64,000 nucleotides of DNA from Fasciola hepatica (lineage: Eukaryota > Platyhelminthes > Trematoda > Plagiorchiida > Fasciolidae), in NCBI GenBank assembly GCA_948099385.1, contig CANUEZ040000024.1, forward strand, positions 25,269,001-25,333,000, read 5' to 3'. The notes beneath the pieces were generated by a model. The model saw only the letters and a program-made list of their open reading frames with translations. It made no database searches and was not told where the DNA came from. The translations under genes and the position numbers were made by a program. Positions 9,966 to 23,175 of the stretch are shown here, one piece after another (positions within the stretch are counted from its first letter, which is position 1; each line of letters begins with the position of its first letter).

Positions 9966-12900
9966 ATTAGATTACAGCAGTAAACTAAGCGGTTTGGTTC
10001 AAAAGTGATCACATCAAAACAGAGAGGGGTTTATTGACCTTTTGCGCACTTTATTTTTAGTTCACAGTTGAGCTTTTGTTTTCATTCACTGAGGATAATC
10101 CCCTCCATTTTTCACCTAATGAAGATATCCACTGACGTACGTAGAACAAAATGCGCGCCCATTTTTGTTTCCTTTCTCCAGGCCGACACTACACTTTTCA
10201 AGAGTACCGCTCTATCCCCTTTCTTCCTTTCCACGATGAAACTGTAAGTAATAGCTCCATCTAACTTTTCATTGATAACCGATGTTTTTATGAATTATTT
10301 TTGGTTCGTGCTTCTGAAACTATTCTGACTTGGACTACCAAAGTGAAAAGCTATAGTGCTTGGAAGTCTTGAAAACCACTTTCTCGTTGTAGCAGCGTTA
10401 CCAGAGATACCCTGATCGGACTTCATCATTCGTAGGTATAAAATCTTTCACTGACTTGACATGAACAATTATTTTTCGAAATTCCTACGTTAATAATGTC
10501 TGTTAGTCGTATTCGCATTAAATTCTTCGGCTGACCATCATTGTCATCTGGCGGTCACGGCATATCACCAACCATTATGCTTATCAGCGCCAGAAAACTG
10601 CCATGACGCGAACATCCTATTGCTGTTTTACTTACCGATCGATCAAGCCAGCGAACAAGAGAGCAATTATTGATATAATATGCAAAATGAAAGAAACGGA
10701 TTCCAAATTAACCCACTTCATTAGTGGCTCGCATCCAGTATCGCTTTGTCGGATTGGCGAAGCTAAAGCATAAGGAATCATCGGATTCGTTGTTCGTGTC
10801 TACTGGGATTCTTCTTTTTCTTATTTAGAAAAGATATCCTTCTTTTTGGCCTTGGCTACTGTGGGAACATTACTGTTCGCCCAATTCACATCTTATGCTC
10901 TGTTTTCGCCTTCAAAAATTTACATATTTTCTCTGTGGCATAAAGAGTATGAGAAAAAGCACTGATATGAAGCAGTTTAGCTTCAGGATGATTTGTTATG
11001 CAAACACTACTTTCAACCGCGAGTGACAAAAAGCATAATAAATTTCGATTAGTTTTGATTAGTTTAGCCAAGACTTCTCTAAGCCATTGATTGGATTTGT
11101 CACTTGTGTCAGACCCACGCTTTATTTCAATACACGCTACAACTCACTCATTTCGCCCATTTTCATAACAGCTCGTTCACCCAACTAAGGGTTTGCCTGA
11201 GCTCTCCGAGAGAAAAAGTTGAAATTTTTTTCTTCACCAATTCACATAAACCGACGATTCCGTGGTTTCGGAATTTAAAACTTTTACTGTGTGAGAATTC
11301 CACTCCTACTGGTCAATATCATTACTAGAATCAGCAGGAGCCTAAAGCACTGGTTCGCTTGTTATTAACCTCCCATTCACTCATCCACCAGTGGCCGGAT
11401 CAATGACGGCTTTTCGTACCTTTTTCTTGTAGTATTCGTTTTGCATCCAGAATCAGTACTGCATCATCAGACTTCATTGACAGATTATATCAGTTTTGAA
11501 ATTGGAGAGAATCTTCCTTTGCCAAGTTCTTCCGTTGTTAGTCAGCTGATTATCCCTAGTTTTTATATGGGGAGCCATGAGCTTCTAACTCTAATGCCCA
11601 GTCGGAATTCAGTCTAAAACGTGTTTGGACCGATGATTTGTTTAAAATGGGTTTGTTCACTTTGTATAGCATATCGGGAGAATGTACCAGCTTAGTTGTT
11701 TCTAACTGATGTTACGACCTAAGATTTGACATCAAAAGTGGCAGCAAGCGCGCAGACTGGTTGAGATTTTGATACATTTGCATTGTAGTGATCGCACTGC
11801 AGTTCTCGCTTTTCATTTCTACCCTCTGAATCATTCAGTGACCCTACTGATATTTCATCTGCTTTGTTCACTGCATCCATCTGGAATGGGAGAGCCGAGT
11901 GAGAGATCCGTCTCAGTTTACTTGGGTTATCGATCACCACATGATTACCCAGTTCGATCAGAGTTAGTTACCGGAGCCATTAGTTCTGGTCACGACAAGA
12001 TCCGTACACGTGCGTCATTGTGGCCGGGGAGACCATTGGCAAGACATGAGGCCACCGACGCGAAAAGGGAAGGGATGATTAACGCTCCGAGATTCAGACC
12101 AATCAGCACGAAATCTCGAAAAGGCACTCGAGTGGCACCTCCAAATACTTTTGACATAGTTCCGAAATAATGTGATAAATGTTACGGCAATATTTTGGTA
12201 GGTAATCAGTTTCTCTCCGCGTTTATTCACTAGAGTATTTTAGCTCCAGAGGAATGGTACAGAAGCATATACTGACCGTCAAATAATTCTGTGAGATATG
12301 ACCTCGTCTGATCTTCATTAAATGACCTTCCCGAGATGGTTGTATCGCTCGTCTAAAGATGATATTGTGTACAGGGGGAAGCGAGTCGTTGCACCACTTC
12401 AAGTTGCGGTCTGATCACTATAGTTCACTATAGTTCATTATCATTACCCACACTAAAATGTGAATTGAGTCAGACTGGTAATGCACCCGGAAATAAAAGT
12501 GAAATATATCTGAGGAGAGCCGCGACCAAGTCGTCCGTCTATGCAGATGGAATGACGTACTCTAAATAACCTGTCATGTCCTCAGACCAGTCATGGATGA
12601 ATGCAGTACAGGAAAATATTAGAAAGCTGAATTGATAGTCAAAGGGGGGTATTATGTTCGTGTATTGTGGAACCGGACCGGCACGAGTAGTGCAAGGTTT
12701 AGCTTAGCTTCAGTGCTTTCTATTTGGTATGCTTGTTTTTCACACCCTGTCGCAAGTATCCATTCAATGAAACCTAGGAACTATTTCTGAGTGAAATCAT
12801 TCGACATGCGCACATGGTAAAGAAGCGAAGAATGGAAAGTCTTTCTTTAGAACAGTTAAAATAAAATTGACGAATTATAGGGAGAAACCACACACACTCA

Positions 12901-14524
12901 TCGGGAACCCACTATTTATCGATCTGCCAAATAAATCGTCACTTTGAAATCATTCTCAATTTAGCATTCATTTACGAATTCACAGTTTGACTATGATATG
13001 CAAAACAGATTAGGATTTATGAGCTGGAGAAAGATTACTATTGTAATTCAAGTGAACCTCCCTACAAAATATCCTAAAATGTAATACACTTGTTTCCATC
13101 CATTTGTCTAAGCTCATTCTCCAGGTGATATTGAAATTTGATCTGTTGTGGCTTAAAGGCTAAACTGTGTCATATTCCATGGTTGAATGTGAGAACAACT
13201 TTCATGAACTTATTTTCTGTCCACAGATATGAACGACTAGCAGGTCGTCGTTCTTTAGAGTTTCATTTATCTACCTTTCAGGCATTAAACAACACACAGC
13301 AATTTCTCTATTTCTGTTAATCGGAAACCTCTGATTTCTTAATAGGACGCACCTTCCATGGCTGTCAAGTCAGTTCATGTGCGCAGTTGTACAGTTCTGT
13401 ACTGTGCACTCCCTGATTTGCATATTTGTGCTTGGTCCCTCCGGTCTGTGTGCCTTTTGGCTCTCCCTGTCACTTCCTCGAATTAAGTCCCTCTCTCTCT
13501 CTTTCTCGTTTTTGCATCGTAAACGAGCTAACATTATGTCGATTCTCAAATCACGACGAAGTGATGCGTCAGTAACACATGTAGATTTGATGCACTCATT
13601 CAGGTTACGCAAATTCTTGTATGCAAATCACTCGTTCTCTGTGCAGCACTCCAATTTAACACCCAAGAGGGACTGCACACTGTCATGCACTCAGGAAGAC
13701 ACTAGTGTTCCGAGGAAATTAGACTATGCCGATCTCGGACTGAATGAAGGCACAATCGTGGATATAGCTCGTTCATTTTGAGACTGGTTGATATCAAGAA
13801 CCAGTGGACAAAGTGATCATGATGGCGAACGCGGACGGATTTTCGAATCCATGTTGATCAGAAGGACTTTCGTTTTGACTTAAAATGCTTTTAAATCGAC
13901 TTCTTAGATTTCGAACGAAAAATAACACCAAAATGTTTCGCAGTCTAGCGTATTCGGGGCCTAGGTAGTTCCTCAATCGAAACCCCACCGGTTACCATTG
14001 CTTATTTTCCCCAATAATAAACTGAGTCACTCCGACTAAGCCATCTATACTGCATTCACGCACTAGGATAGAGAGCAAAGTATGCCACTTATTCTGAGCT
14101 ACCACTCGGGGGACGTATCGGGAGAGACCCTGACTGCACGGCTTCGCCACAGTGCGGCGAAAATATCCCGGAACTTCACTGGAGATTGTTTCGATGGCTA
14201 AACTTGATAGCCGACGGCATTTTAAGAACTGGACTAGTCCTTGGGTAGACAAAACTAATCACATTATTTGGTGATAAATGAACGGGGAAACGTGCCTTGT
14301 GGTTTGAAGTGACTAAAATACTTGGTGTATGGGGGAATTTGGAGAGAAAATATCAGTACTGCATCGCTTGATAATGCATAATACGTATAAATATAAGTAG
14401 AAAATATTTTGTCTTAGCTTCGAGCTTTTAGCTCACGGTTATGATCTCCGTATTCCGCGAACCCGCAAGCCTCATACTGCTTCTTTTGCCAGTTTTTTGT
14501 CGTCTAAAAGAAGGGCTTTATCAA

Positions 14525-14527
<3 letters not shown>
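9966..14527. other. No recognisable gene
   Basis: Two frames of 133-134 codons (11769-12170 and 13377-13781, plus strand) are the longest, but neither resembles a known domain and each overlaps other frames. I see no clear tRNA-like heads, hammerheads or microsatellites in these 4.5 kb. Confidence 0.4.

Positions 14528-14571
<44 letters not shown>
14528..14571. repeat. (AT)n microsatellite
   Basis: Uninterrupted alternating A and T for about 44 bases. Confidence 0.98.
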
Positions 14572-14574
<3 letters not shown>

Positions 14575-14639
14575 GAGTGTGACTGAACGAATGAAATGCT
14601 ACGCGCTCAGGCAGAAGTTACCAAGTCCATCTCTATCGG

Positions 14640-14830
14640 AGTAAGTGTTGACGCTTGCTCGTGAGCGCACTGAGCTTCGGCTCATCGAGTTTTCTTTCCT
14701 TGTCTTTGCAGCTCGTGCACGAGCAACTCCAAGGGAAGAATACTACATCTAACATACTACAAGAAGAGTCATTAGCTCACCGAGGAAATAATTTTTCGGG
14801 GAAATTCTACGGTTTTTAACTATCAAAATA
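14640..14830 (+). mobile_element. Possible PLE linker fragment with intron-like segment
   Basis: From 14707 the sequence TTTGCAGCTCGTGCACGA matches the start of the linker in PLE-1 (7617-7633, TTGCAGCCCGTGCACGA). It is followed in one frame by ARATPREEYY and in another by ESLAHRGNNFSGKFY, like the linker between RT and GIY-YIG in PLEs. A GTAAGT at 14641 and the CAG at 14709-14711 could bound a 71-base intron. Short and frameshifted, so identification is tentative. Confidence 0.4.
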
Positions 14831-14999
14831 TTGCTAAAAGAGTCACTCAAAATTGTTACTCTTAGAATTTACCACCAACTCGACTCGCAGCTGATGCTGT
14901 TACATACGATCGCCATGTTATGCCTCAACATTGTCACGAATGCTACACAAATTACGTCAGCCAATTGGATTTTTATGTTTCAAGCAGTGTAGATGATGC

Positions 15000-15821
15000 A
15001 TTTCTCAATCCCATTTTTAATATAATAGTCCGCGGGATTGCGATGAGGGGATTTTGGAGGCAAAGTCCCAGAATGATGAAGTTAAAAACTCCCCAGATAA
15101 CCATTTCTGAGTTTTCTTCGAGGTACCAGTGGATACTGAATCTTACTCCAACACAGCTGGTCTTCCATAAACCACCCTCTTCAACCAAGTCTTGACTAGG
15201 TTCTTCAAAATCTCCACGTAGCTCATACGGAGTGATTTCTCACTACTCTTTATCTGAGGAGTGAATTGTGCCTGAGAACCTCTTCAGAGATATGAGATGG
15301 CATCACATCACTCTCACCTAAGACAAGCAAATGGAATCAGAATTTAGGGCTTTTCTTCTTCATGACGACAGGAGCCTATTTGTACTGTAAGGGAGTCATC
15401 TGTTTCTTTAGTGTTATACAGCTGGTTCTGACAAATATCCTTTTCATCAGGGAAGAGCCAAATTGCCTCTAATGAAACAGGATACTTTATCTCGTCCAAG
15501 ATTGTATTTACCTTTGTCAAAAGGTTTCCTCGAACCTTTTCTGCAAGAGGTTGACATTTACATTTCTTGTGTGAGTGTTTACGAAGGTCCCCATTTAAGG
15601 TATACTTCATGGTAAAAGAGTCCAAACCCACTTCCCGCAATAATGCCCGTAATCTTTTGCCATCTACCGTCATATCCGCATGGAGCTGATGGGTGAATTC
15701 TGATGCACGGGAGCAAACCACGGTCTCTTATTCTCTGTTGCAGCTCTTCGTTTTCTACCTTACTATTTTCACTGAACAGCTTACATGAAGTTGAAATCAT
15801 GATGCCAGTGTGAATTATCAT
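15000..15821 (-). mobile_element. mariner-type transposase relic
   Basis: Minus-strand relic of a mariner/IS630-like transposase covering most of the protein. Reading from 15821 down: the second helix-turn-helix region (ENEELQQRIRDRG, then a frameshift near 15720, RALLREVGLDSFTMKYTL); LAEKVRGNLLTKVNTILD; the catalytic block IWLFPDEKDICQNQ (usual form W-F-F-S-D-E-K, Asp kept); after a break, SYVEILKNLVKTWLKR and GRPAVLE with a stop where the second catalytic block has Gln-Gln-Asp-Ser, the DS remaining; KKTQKWLSGEF; and IPSSQSRGLLY in place of SPDLNPxDYYVW. Order and spacing match the family well. Stops, the frameshift and the damaged third catalytic region make it inactive. Open frames on the opposite strand here are shadows. 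Confidence 0.85.
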
Positions 15822-16883
15822 GTTGCAATTTACCGTTTTCCAATAACCTGGTGGCTTTCACCTATCTACATTAGTTACCAATGGCATTTTAGCTTCAAAA
15901 TGTGGTTATCTTAAAAAAAAGAAAATACTGGAAATCACAATGACAGTGTTGTCAAATTCTTCACGAACATCCTGTGTTTGAAGAAAGATCATCTGCTTCC
16001 TGAGCCAAGTATAGCATAACTCACTTTATAAACAAGGCTCGAGAACTGGTCACTGGGATTCTGATCATCTACAGAGTTTTGGATAAGCATTTTAGATTCT
16101 GACCGGAATCCATTTTTGACCCTTTTCGATTTTATGTAAACAACCTGGGACAAATTATGCTGTTCACTTTTGTATACTGTCTCCAGTTTTGCCAACTGAT
16201 AATGACGGCGCCTAGATCATTTGAACCTCAGTTGGTTTCTCATTGATAGTTGATTCAGTTTTGATCACATCGAGAACGAAATCTATTCGAAAATCGATCT
16301 TCTTGATGATCACCCATTTGTAGTTATTGCTGTTCACGTGGATTTCGTATGAGCAGACGAACAACTTGTAGAATAAAAATCTACACTCCGAAAAATAAAT
16401 CTCAATGGACTTTAAACATTCTTCTCGAAACTCAATCATGGGTGTACAATAAAACCCGCCTATAGCATTTTGATTTCCAATATTGACTCAAAACATCTCA
16501 AAGTCTACGCACGTTATTCACAAGTTCTGATTTATTTGAACCGGAGTTCGTGATACAGCCCCAAGCAAGAGATTATGGCACACAGCTATGCTACCCTATG
16601 CACCTGTATTCGACTAACCGATAGAGGCAGCCAGGAGTAGATAAGTACGGACCAAGTGATAGGATGAGTTAGACCGTGCGACTTGTGCCATGTACTTGTT
16701 TGCACGGTGTTCACAACGCTCTGGTCCGATAAACCTTTGTATGCAAATTGATTGAGACTCTGTAAGAGTTCACAAAATTCTGATCGTTATACGTATCCGG
16801 TTTCGCCGTTTTCGTTCGTACCTTCGGAACACGGTGAGGGAGCGATGGAGTAACTGTGCGAGAGAAAAACCAATTTGGCCTGT

Positions 16884-16885
<2 letters not shown>
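15822..16885. other. No recognisable feature
   Basis: Short frames only (75 codons at most). Apart from possible terminal sequence of the mariner relic just above 15821, nothing was recognised before the GT microsatellite. Confidence 0.4.

Positions 16886-16932
<47 letters not shown>
16886..16932. repeat. (GT)n microsatellite
   Basis: About 23 GT units without interruption. Reading frames rich in Cys-Val on one strand and Thr-His on the other are products of this repeat. Alternating purine-pyrimidine DNA of this kind can adopt Z form. Confidence 0.98.
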
Positions 16933-16935
<3 letters not shown>

Positions 16936-17167
16936 TATTCTGGTTTCAGCAACCACTTGTACGTGTACGTGCACACAGGCGCATACGTACGCAAACACAC
17001 CGTTGCAGTCATGCATCAGACAAACTCATGAATAATCCGAAGTTCGAATTGCAATGATTTTCTGCTTGTGTGCTTGCACACAGCTAGTCGCCTTGTATCG
17101 AACTGAGCCTATGTGTACCGGGTAACCATCGAATATTGCACACAGATGGCAGTATACAACTAACCGA

Positions 17168-17173
17168 TACACA

Positions 17174-17218
<45 letters not shown>
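17168..17218. repeat. (AC)n microsatellite
   Basis: AC repeat with a single early interruption, perfect from 17177. It is the inverted counterpart of the GT run 235 bases upstream. Confidence 0.98.
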
Positions 17219-17221
<3 letters not shown>

Positions 17222-20200
17222 GAACTCGCTTACTGGCACACCAAGCACATCCATTTAAATCTATAGTGAAATGGCCTGAGCCGTAATGTCACCACGGGCA
17301 TAGCGCAATTGCATTCGAAATCACGTTCGATTCAGCACGTGCGCACATGTTGTCATTGGTCGAAGTACCTAGTGATTTCGACGAGAACGATGCAACACCC
17401 ACGGGCACAACATGCCTCGGCAACTATGTAAGCGGACTCCGTACACTCACATTTTCGAGTAGTCTAGCAACCAGGCCCTTCGTCGCACAAACATCACACA
17501 GGGATGGAAATAAGGACAAGTACCGTCAAATTTGATTGGTCATGTTCTAGAAGGCTCATATTATAAGATGAATCAGTTTGCGTAGTAGATCCAAGATGAA
17601 AACGAACGTATAGCTTTTCGTGATTTGGCCGCGATTATCAGAGAACGGATAGATCGATGGATCGGTGGACAGTTAAATGGAGACGGTTCTTCGAATTGCA
17701 CTTCTCATTATGAAGGAATGAGTTGTTCGGAAAGTCTGTGATAGACGTTTTGTGTCTGCTCTGCTCTGCTCTACTTGAAGTCCATCTCTTATCGGATGAG
17801 GAGGGCAATTTTATGACTTTCACGGTCTGTATCCCGAGAATCTCGGTAGTATATAGCCTGGCCAATGTCATGGAGTTGCTCTCTACATCGAAAGAGTTCA
17901 ATCAGCTACGATTCGACAGTTACGTAAGAAGACGATGAGGTGAGTTCTTTACCAGTTCAAATCTGTATATTCGTTTATTCCATATCAGACCACTTTTGGA
18001 CTTCTTCTGAGACTCGGTCAAGCTAACCTGCCTTATAATTTTATGTAAAACAGACTACAAGGCTGTCCAAGTTTGAGTAACCTACACAGTATTGGAAAGA
18101 GTTCACCTGTATTTGCGGAGTTGTATGGTGAAGATACGTCTGCCTCTGTTAGTGTCAGAGCGTTGCCGTGGTTCCGTTACTTAAGATGGTTGGTGCCAGT
18201 GGCGCTAGTAAAACCGTAAACCCTAAACATTAATTAAGTAGTGGATCACATCTGTAAACAAGAACTTCATACTTTGAATAATGCTACCCTGAGGTTTATG
18301 AAAATTTGTTGTACCTGGCTACACAATGAAATCGCAGGAGCTGATTCAAGCAAGCCTCTTGAACATGAATTTCGCATGAAGCAATTACGTGGACCCTAGC
18401 AGGCTACTTAGCATAGGAAAATCTCTTAAAAATTAACGGCCGGAGGTGATCAAACGGTTATTATCGTGGATTTTGGACATTTATGACCCAGTTCCGTATT
18501 CCACCACCACCGCTGGTCACTTCCTCGTTTAAGAGTCTTTCTTTAGCTGCAACCCCGTTCCAGTACTGTCGTACTTTGTTGTGTAATAAATCAGTGAAGT
18601 TAGAAGACCATTTTTCAAAAGTATGCATATCACTCGTATTAGCCGTGGCAAAGAATATATTCCCCTTTTGGTGACAATATGGGTTGACCTTGGCACAAGT
18701 TTCAGTTCTACTCTAGTCGGAGAGTGTTTTGATAATGATTTCATAATGTATCTGCAGATTGTCGATGAAGATGCCATCTGTCACAGCCAGACGTGTAAAT
18801 GGGGAAGCATGGTCAAAAATCGTGAATATGATTTTCTAATATAGTTCCAATAAGTTTTTCAGTTTCTCCTAAAATAGAAACTGTCCCATTCTAGGTTTGG
18901 ACCACTGTCTTCAAGTGATAGTACAATCGGCTTAGATGTCACGTTATCCATGAACTGTGAACTGCTTGCCACGGGTCAGTAAACGACAAACTTCCGTCGT
19001 TCTGATACTTCTGATTTTTCAACTTTTTGAAGAATACGTCTTATCTGATCAAGATTATTTCACCATTTATGTACAATATAACATTCAAAAATTGTGTCAG
19101 AAGATTAGCACTAGCAAGTCACGGTGAAGGAGCACTACATTTTTTGGCTGAAATGTTTCTAGAAAAGTTTTGGTCTGTCGTTCTCTGTTCACAAGTGACA
19201 TGACTCATGTCGGCAACAACAACACGACAAAGGTGAAACAGTTACTACTCTGTGAATTTCTCTCAGCCGATTGGATCGCTTACAATGCACTAATTCGCTG
19301 GTTACACAAAGAGCAAACAAACAGGATATCGGACCAACTTATTTGACGAATTACAAAAAGAACTAACAAGCTCTGGTCTCAAACGTCACTTGTAATCTTC
19401 GATTCAGGGACTGGCGTACGTTATTAAGCTGATCCGTCCTTCAGATTGAAGAGTTGACCTCGGACGGTTAGTTCTGTTTGACCACCATTGAACCTACGAA
19501 ACCAGTAAACGTAGCTGGGGTATTCTATTTGCCGTGCTCCAACTGATGAGCACAAGTACCGAAATCAAAGCTCTCAATCATATACAGATTTTGAGGGCAA
19601 TGCTAGTGAGTTTTTACTGGTCTACATCCTTCGCAACCTGTCGTCTACTGCTGATTTACGTTATGAAGCTGCGCGCAGGTGTTCGATCTAAAAAGGGAAC
19701 ACCGACCGAATTCTTGAGTCAGCCTGTGGACACGCAAGAAATCTAACCAAAATACGGAATGCGTCTTTTTTCTACCATCGGTAAGTCAAGTGGTATTCTA
19801 GATAACGAGCACTAGAATTGAAAGGGAAAATTCTGATTTTCCAAATCCTATTCGATTAAGTCTACCTAAAGTTCTAATAGCCAGTCGTAAAATTCATCAT
19901 TTTCAATCCAGAATTTTATCAGAATAATTTGGAGTTATACCCAAACATTAAGAAACTGTACCAAAAAAACGAAAGTGACGCGGGCCAGTTGGTCCATATA
20001 GCTTTCTGGTTGGTCTTGAATTCGGCACATCACCGCCTCAACCGAACGTGAGTAGCTGCAGCAGCATGTTGGCCTCGTAGTCCACAATCGCGGGCACACG
20101 AGGAAGTGCGTGGACACACTCGTGTATTGTGACCCATGAAAGGAACTACAAAAACAGCTTGTATCGGGAAGGAACAATGGCACAATAGATGATATCTGAA

Positions 20201-22854
20201 CCACTAACTGGAGACAAGTCTCTCATTTTGTAATCAAGTTTCAAGCGGCCAAAGCGAACCGTACGTGTGAGGACGTAATGAGGTCGCCGAATGGATCGGA
20301 GAGGGTGACAATCGGACGGCATATGGAATGCAGTCGGGTGGATGCAGTGGCCTCATTTTAGCGATACTTATTGATTATCGAAGCACACACTGATAGACAC
20401 TGACGAAAAACCCAATTCACCAAGTGGCGTTGACAGCACACGTAAAAGACGCGTTTATGGTATATGATGCAGTCATATAGGAGGACTTAAAACCAGTAAT
20501 TTAAGAGTCGGGGTTGATGAAGATATCTTTAGGCTCTTTTCTCAAACAGTCTACTACAAGCTGACAAGATGGAACATAAGATGAGGCTCCTGACCAACTC
20601 TCAAAAACCTCGGCGCAGTGACTGATTGCCGTACACATTCGGATCAAGAGGGACGAACAATTAGCGGCTACGTAACCTGCTGGAAAATTAACAGATGGAA
20701 CCAGTCACCCGCAGTAAGCATTTATCGGTCACTTTCCACAATGTGCTCTCACCTGTTTGGCCTCATTCAGCCACTTGGAGCGCGAAAATCAACGGACAGA
20801 GTTGTTTTCCGATTAATCTTGGAGGTATCGATTACCGCGTGAATACCCGAACCGATCACAAGCAGTTGTCTTGATCGGAAACCTGGGTCGAAATGTACGA
20901 CTACGTTCATGTACATGCTCGTGTGTCCGCGCACGGGAAGGGCGGAGTGTGCGGTGAGTTTGGCGCGTTGGTCGTGTGACTCGCATCGGATTGAGTTTCG
21001 TTGTGTCGGATTCCACGACTAACTGGTCGGATGGGTTGTACTCAGGAGTACTTTTTACAAAATTCCGAATAGCTCATAGTAGATTTTGAAATAAAATGGC
21101 CAGAGAGCTAATCCGCTTATTACAGTACGGGTTTTAGCATCATGTGCTTATCCAAAAATCAAAACTAACCGAATCAGGAATGTCACATGCTAAAATTGAC
21201 TCAAGCCTTTTTACCAGCGTGAATGAGAAGAGAACGGTTTCCCAGACCGGGGGAAAATTTAATATGATAGTAATTATCTTAGGATGAGAAATTTTTCAGT
21301 GATAATCTACTGTCTCTTAGATTGATGCAGACAGAAAACACTGTCCAATGATTTTTTTAATTCAAACTCACTCAGTGAACGGATGAAGCGCAATCAGACG
21401 GTAGAGACTCGAAATTTCCATTAACATTCTCAAAGGCCTACACCCACGGTGGTACAGATTATTGCACCTAACGATCGATACAAGATCCACTCGTCGCAAA
21501 CAACAGCCGTTAGGAGAGAAAGCACACAACGATTTTGTTCGCATCTATCCATGTGTTCCAAATTTAAAATCATCTTGTGTCACACTTTTATTGCCATTTA
21601 CCTTTGACCTGTTTAATTTGCGTTCTGGTTAACGAGGTAAAAGTCACAATAAAACTTGGCATGGACCCAGTGACTGAACCAATTCTTTTTTTTACATTTC
21701 TTTTTTTGAGCCCATACTGAAGAAAAACAGTTGTGGATTTCCCTCCTTGCTTTTTTGGCTGGAAAGTGCCTTTTCCTAATTCACAGCAATCTGTACATAA
21801 ATGGAACACAATGCAGGTAAACCAACAGAAAATGCAACCTTATTTGCTCGGCGCGTCTTCTACCAAGCCCGACGGTATTCCAGGTGCTTTGAGCATCATT
21901 CACAGTTGACGGATTCCTTAGTTCTGCGAGGTGGTGTCCAGTAGTGCCCACCATCAGTAAATAGATTTACATACGCATAACTGGAGATTCTTCGGGAGTG
22001 ATCTAATTTTGTGTGCACGTTCCATTTCTCACCTAGCCGTGCTTCTGTTTCACGACCTTGAATTTGACAGGAAATCCACATTTTGAATTGCTTGTAGTAT
22101 TACTTTAGTTCTGTTTGTACAATTAGTTCTCTTTGTTTGGTTTTATTTCCAGATTCATCACAACAAGCCCTATACTTCTCTGTTGTCTTCTGTTTCTAGT
22201 CAGACGGACAATTCTGCATCACTAATGAATAATGTGAACTATCCCACAATGAGGCGATGTCCGGATGTCTTACACTCCCACCTGAGTAGGCAGACGAATT
22301 GCAAAGAAATAAGTCACAATCGGGAGCAGAAAGGACTCCAAACTCCAGTCACTAAGACTTCAATGAAAATCGGATAATTTGATTGCATTTTGCGAGTAAG
22401 CTTACTTAGCACTCGCCTTGAAAAAAACTATGGTTCAGCCCACCGTAGAAACTGCAGTGATTTTAGCCAGGGCCATATATTTCTGACACTGAGGAGACTG
22501 GGGCCGTGAACACTTACTATTGCTTAGTTTATTTCCAATGACAGCGTTTTTATATGAAAAGTAAGACGTACCACAACAGTTAGAAGATGTACCGTCCACT
22601 TCGTAGCGACTAGATTGTATCGTCTGCGTAATTCTACTAAAGCAGTTCCGGAAAGAACTTTCCTCTGACGGAGAAACATCTTACAACAGTTATCTCATTT
22701 GAATGGTTTAGAGCGCGCAGGTACGGAGAGTCCATTTTTAGGATTACAAGGTGATTCCTCCGAAAGTAATTCGTCGGTTAACAAGGCTAACCACCTTCAG
22801 AATGAGGGCACATGGTCCCGAGTATGGATTTCCGAAATGAGTAGTGTGGCACTG
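17219..22854. other. No recognisable gene
   Basis: No frame above 91 codons and no domain recognised. I found no complete tRNA-like head. A CTGATGA at 19543 and other partial motifs were examined and rejected as ribozymes. Confidence 0.4.
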
Positions 22855-22879
22855 TATGTGGATGACAGGACAAAAGTTC

Positions 22880-22937
22880 CCCGGAAGCACAAGACCGCTT
22901 TCTCAGCTTTGGCCATTCATCAGGTATGCGTATCCGG
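22880..22937 (-). ncRNA. Hammerhead ribozyme-like motif B (PLE type)
   Basis: On the minus strand: CCGG, then ATAC, then GCATAC, then CTGATGA, a stem II with mutated sides and loop CAAA, then GAAA, GCGG, TC, TTGTGC, TTCCGGGG. Stem I and the core are well kept. Stem II is weak with an unpaired closing base, so it is probably decayed. Confidence 0.6.
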
Positions 22938-23036
22938 TACACTGGTGTCCAGTCTTCCCTATCCTAGAGCGCTGCACAGTTGGTTTACAGCTGTATTCTC
23001 ATTTGAATCGTTTGAATCGTGCATGGACCGAGAGGA

Positions 23037-23097
23037 GATCCGGGCTCGAATACTTGATGAGTGACCAAAACCGCGAAACCGGTCGTGTGCTTCCGGG
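23037..23097 (+). ncRNA. Hammerhead ribozyme-like motif C (PLE type)
   Basis: CCGGGCTCGAATAC, then TTGATGA (23054-23060), a stem II segment ending CCGC, GAAA (23075-23078), CCGG, TC (23083-23084), GTGTGC, TTCCGGGG. The core begins with U where hammerheads need C3, which should abolish cleavage. The flanking stem I pairing (AATAC with GTGTG, and CCGG with CCGG) is still visible. Confidence 0.65.
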
Positions 23098-23175
23098 GAA
23101 TTTATGTCCTGTCTTCCAGACACAATTTCATACTACTCATTTCGACAAAACATCTTACTTTACTGGTAAAAATCA

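Larger units (their letters stand above)
22855..23175. mobile_element. PLE-type hammerhead repeat, locus 2 (inverted pair)
   Basis: Two copies of the same repeat face opposite ways: minus-strand copy 22858-22960 and plus-strand copy 23020-23175. Each holds a hammerhead-like core followed by CTTCCGGGGAA and GTCCTGTC. The copies pair as an imperfect inverted repeat with about 100 bases between. The chance open frame at 22699-23221 spans this and is not a gene. Confidence 0.75.

Noticed and set aside
13377..13781. 134-codon frame as a host gene
   Set aside because: Begins in T/C-rich low-complexity sequence, has overlapping minus-strand frame, and shows no known domain.
16711..17214. Several frames across the GT/AC microsatellites
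   Set aside because: Their Cys-Val or Thr-His repeats come from dinucleotide repeats, not coding sequence.
19543..19565. Hammerhead core CTGATGA followed by CCGAAA
   Set aside because: The intervening sequence GCACAAGTACC cannot form stem II and no cleavage-site arm pairs with the 5' side.
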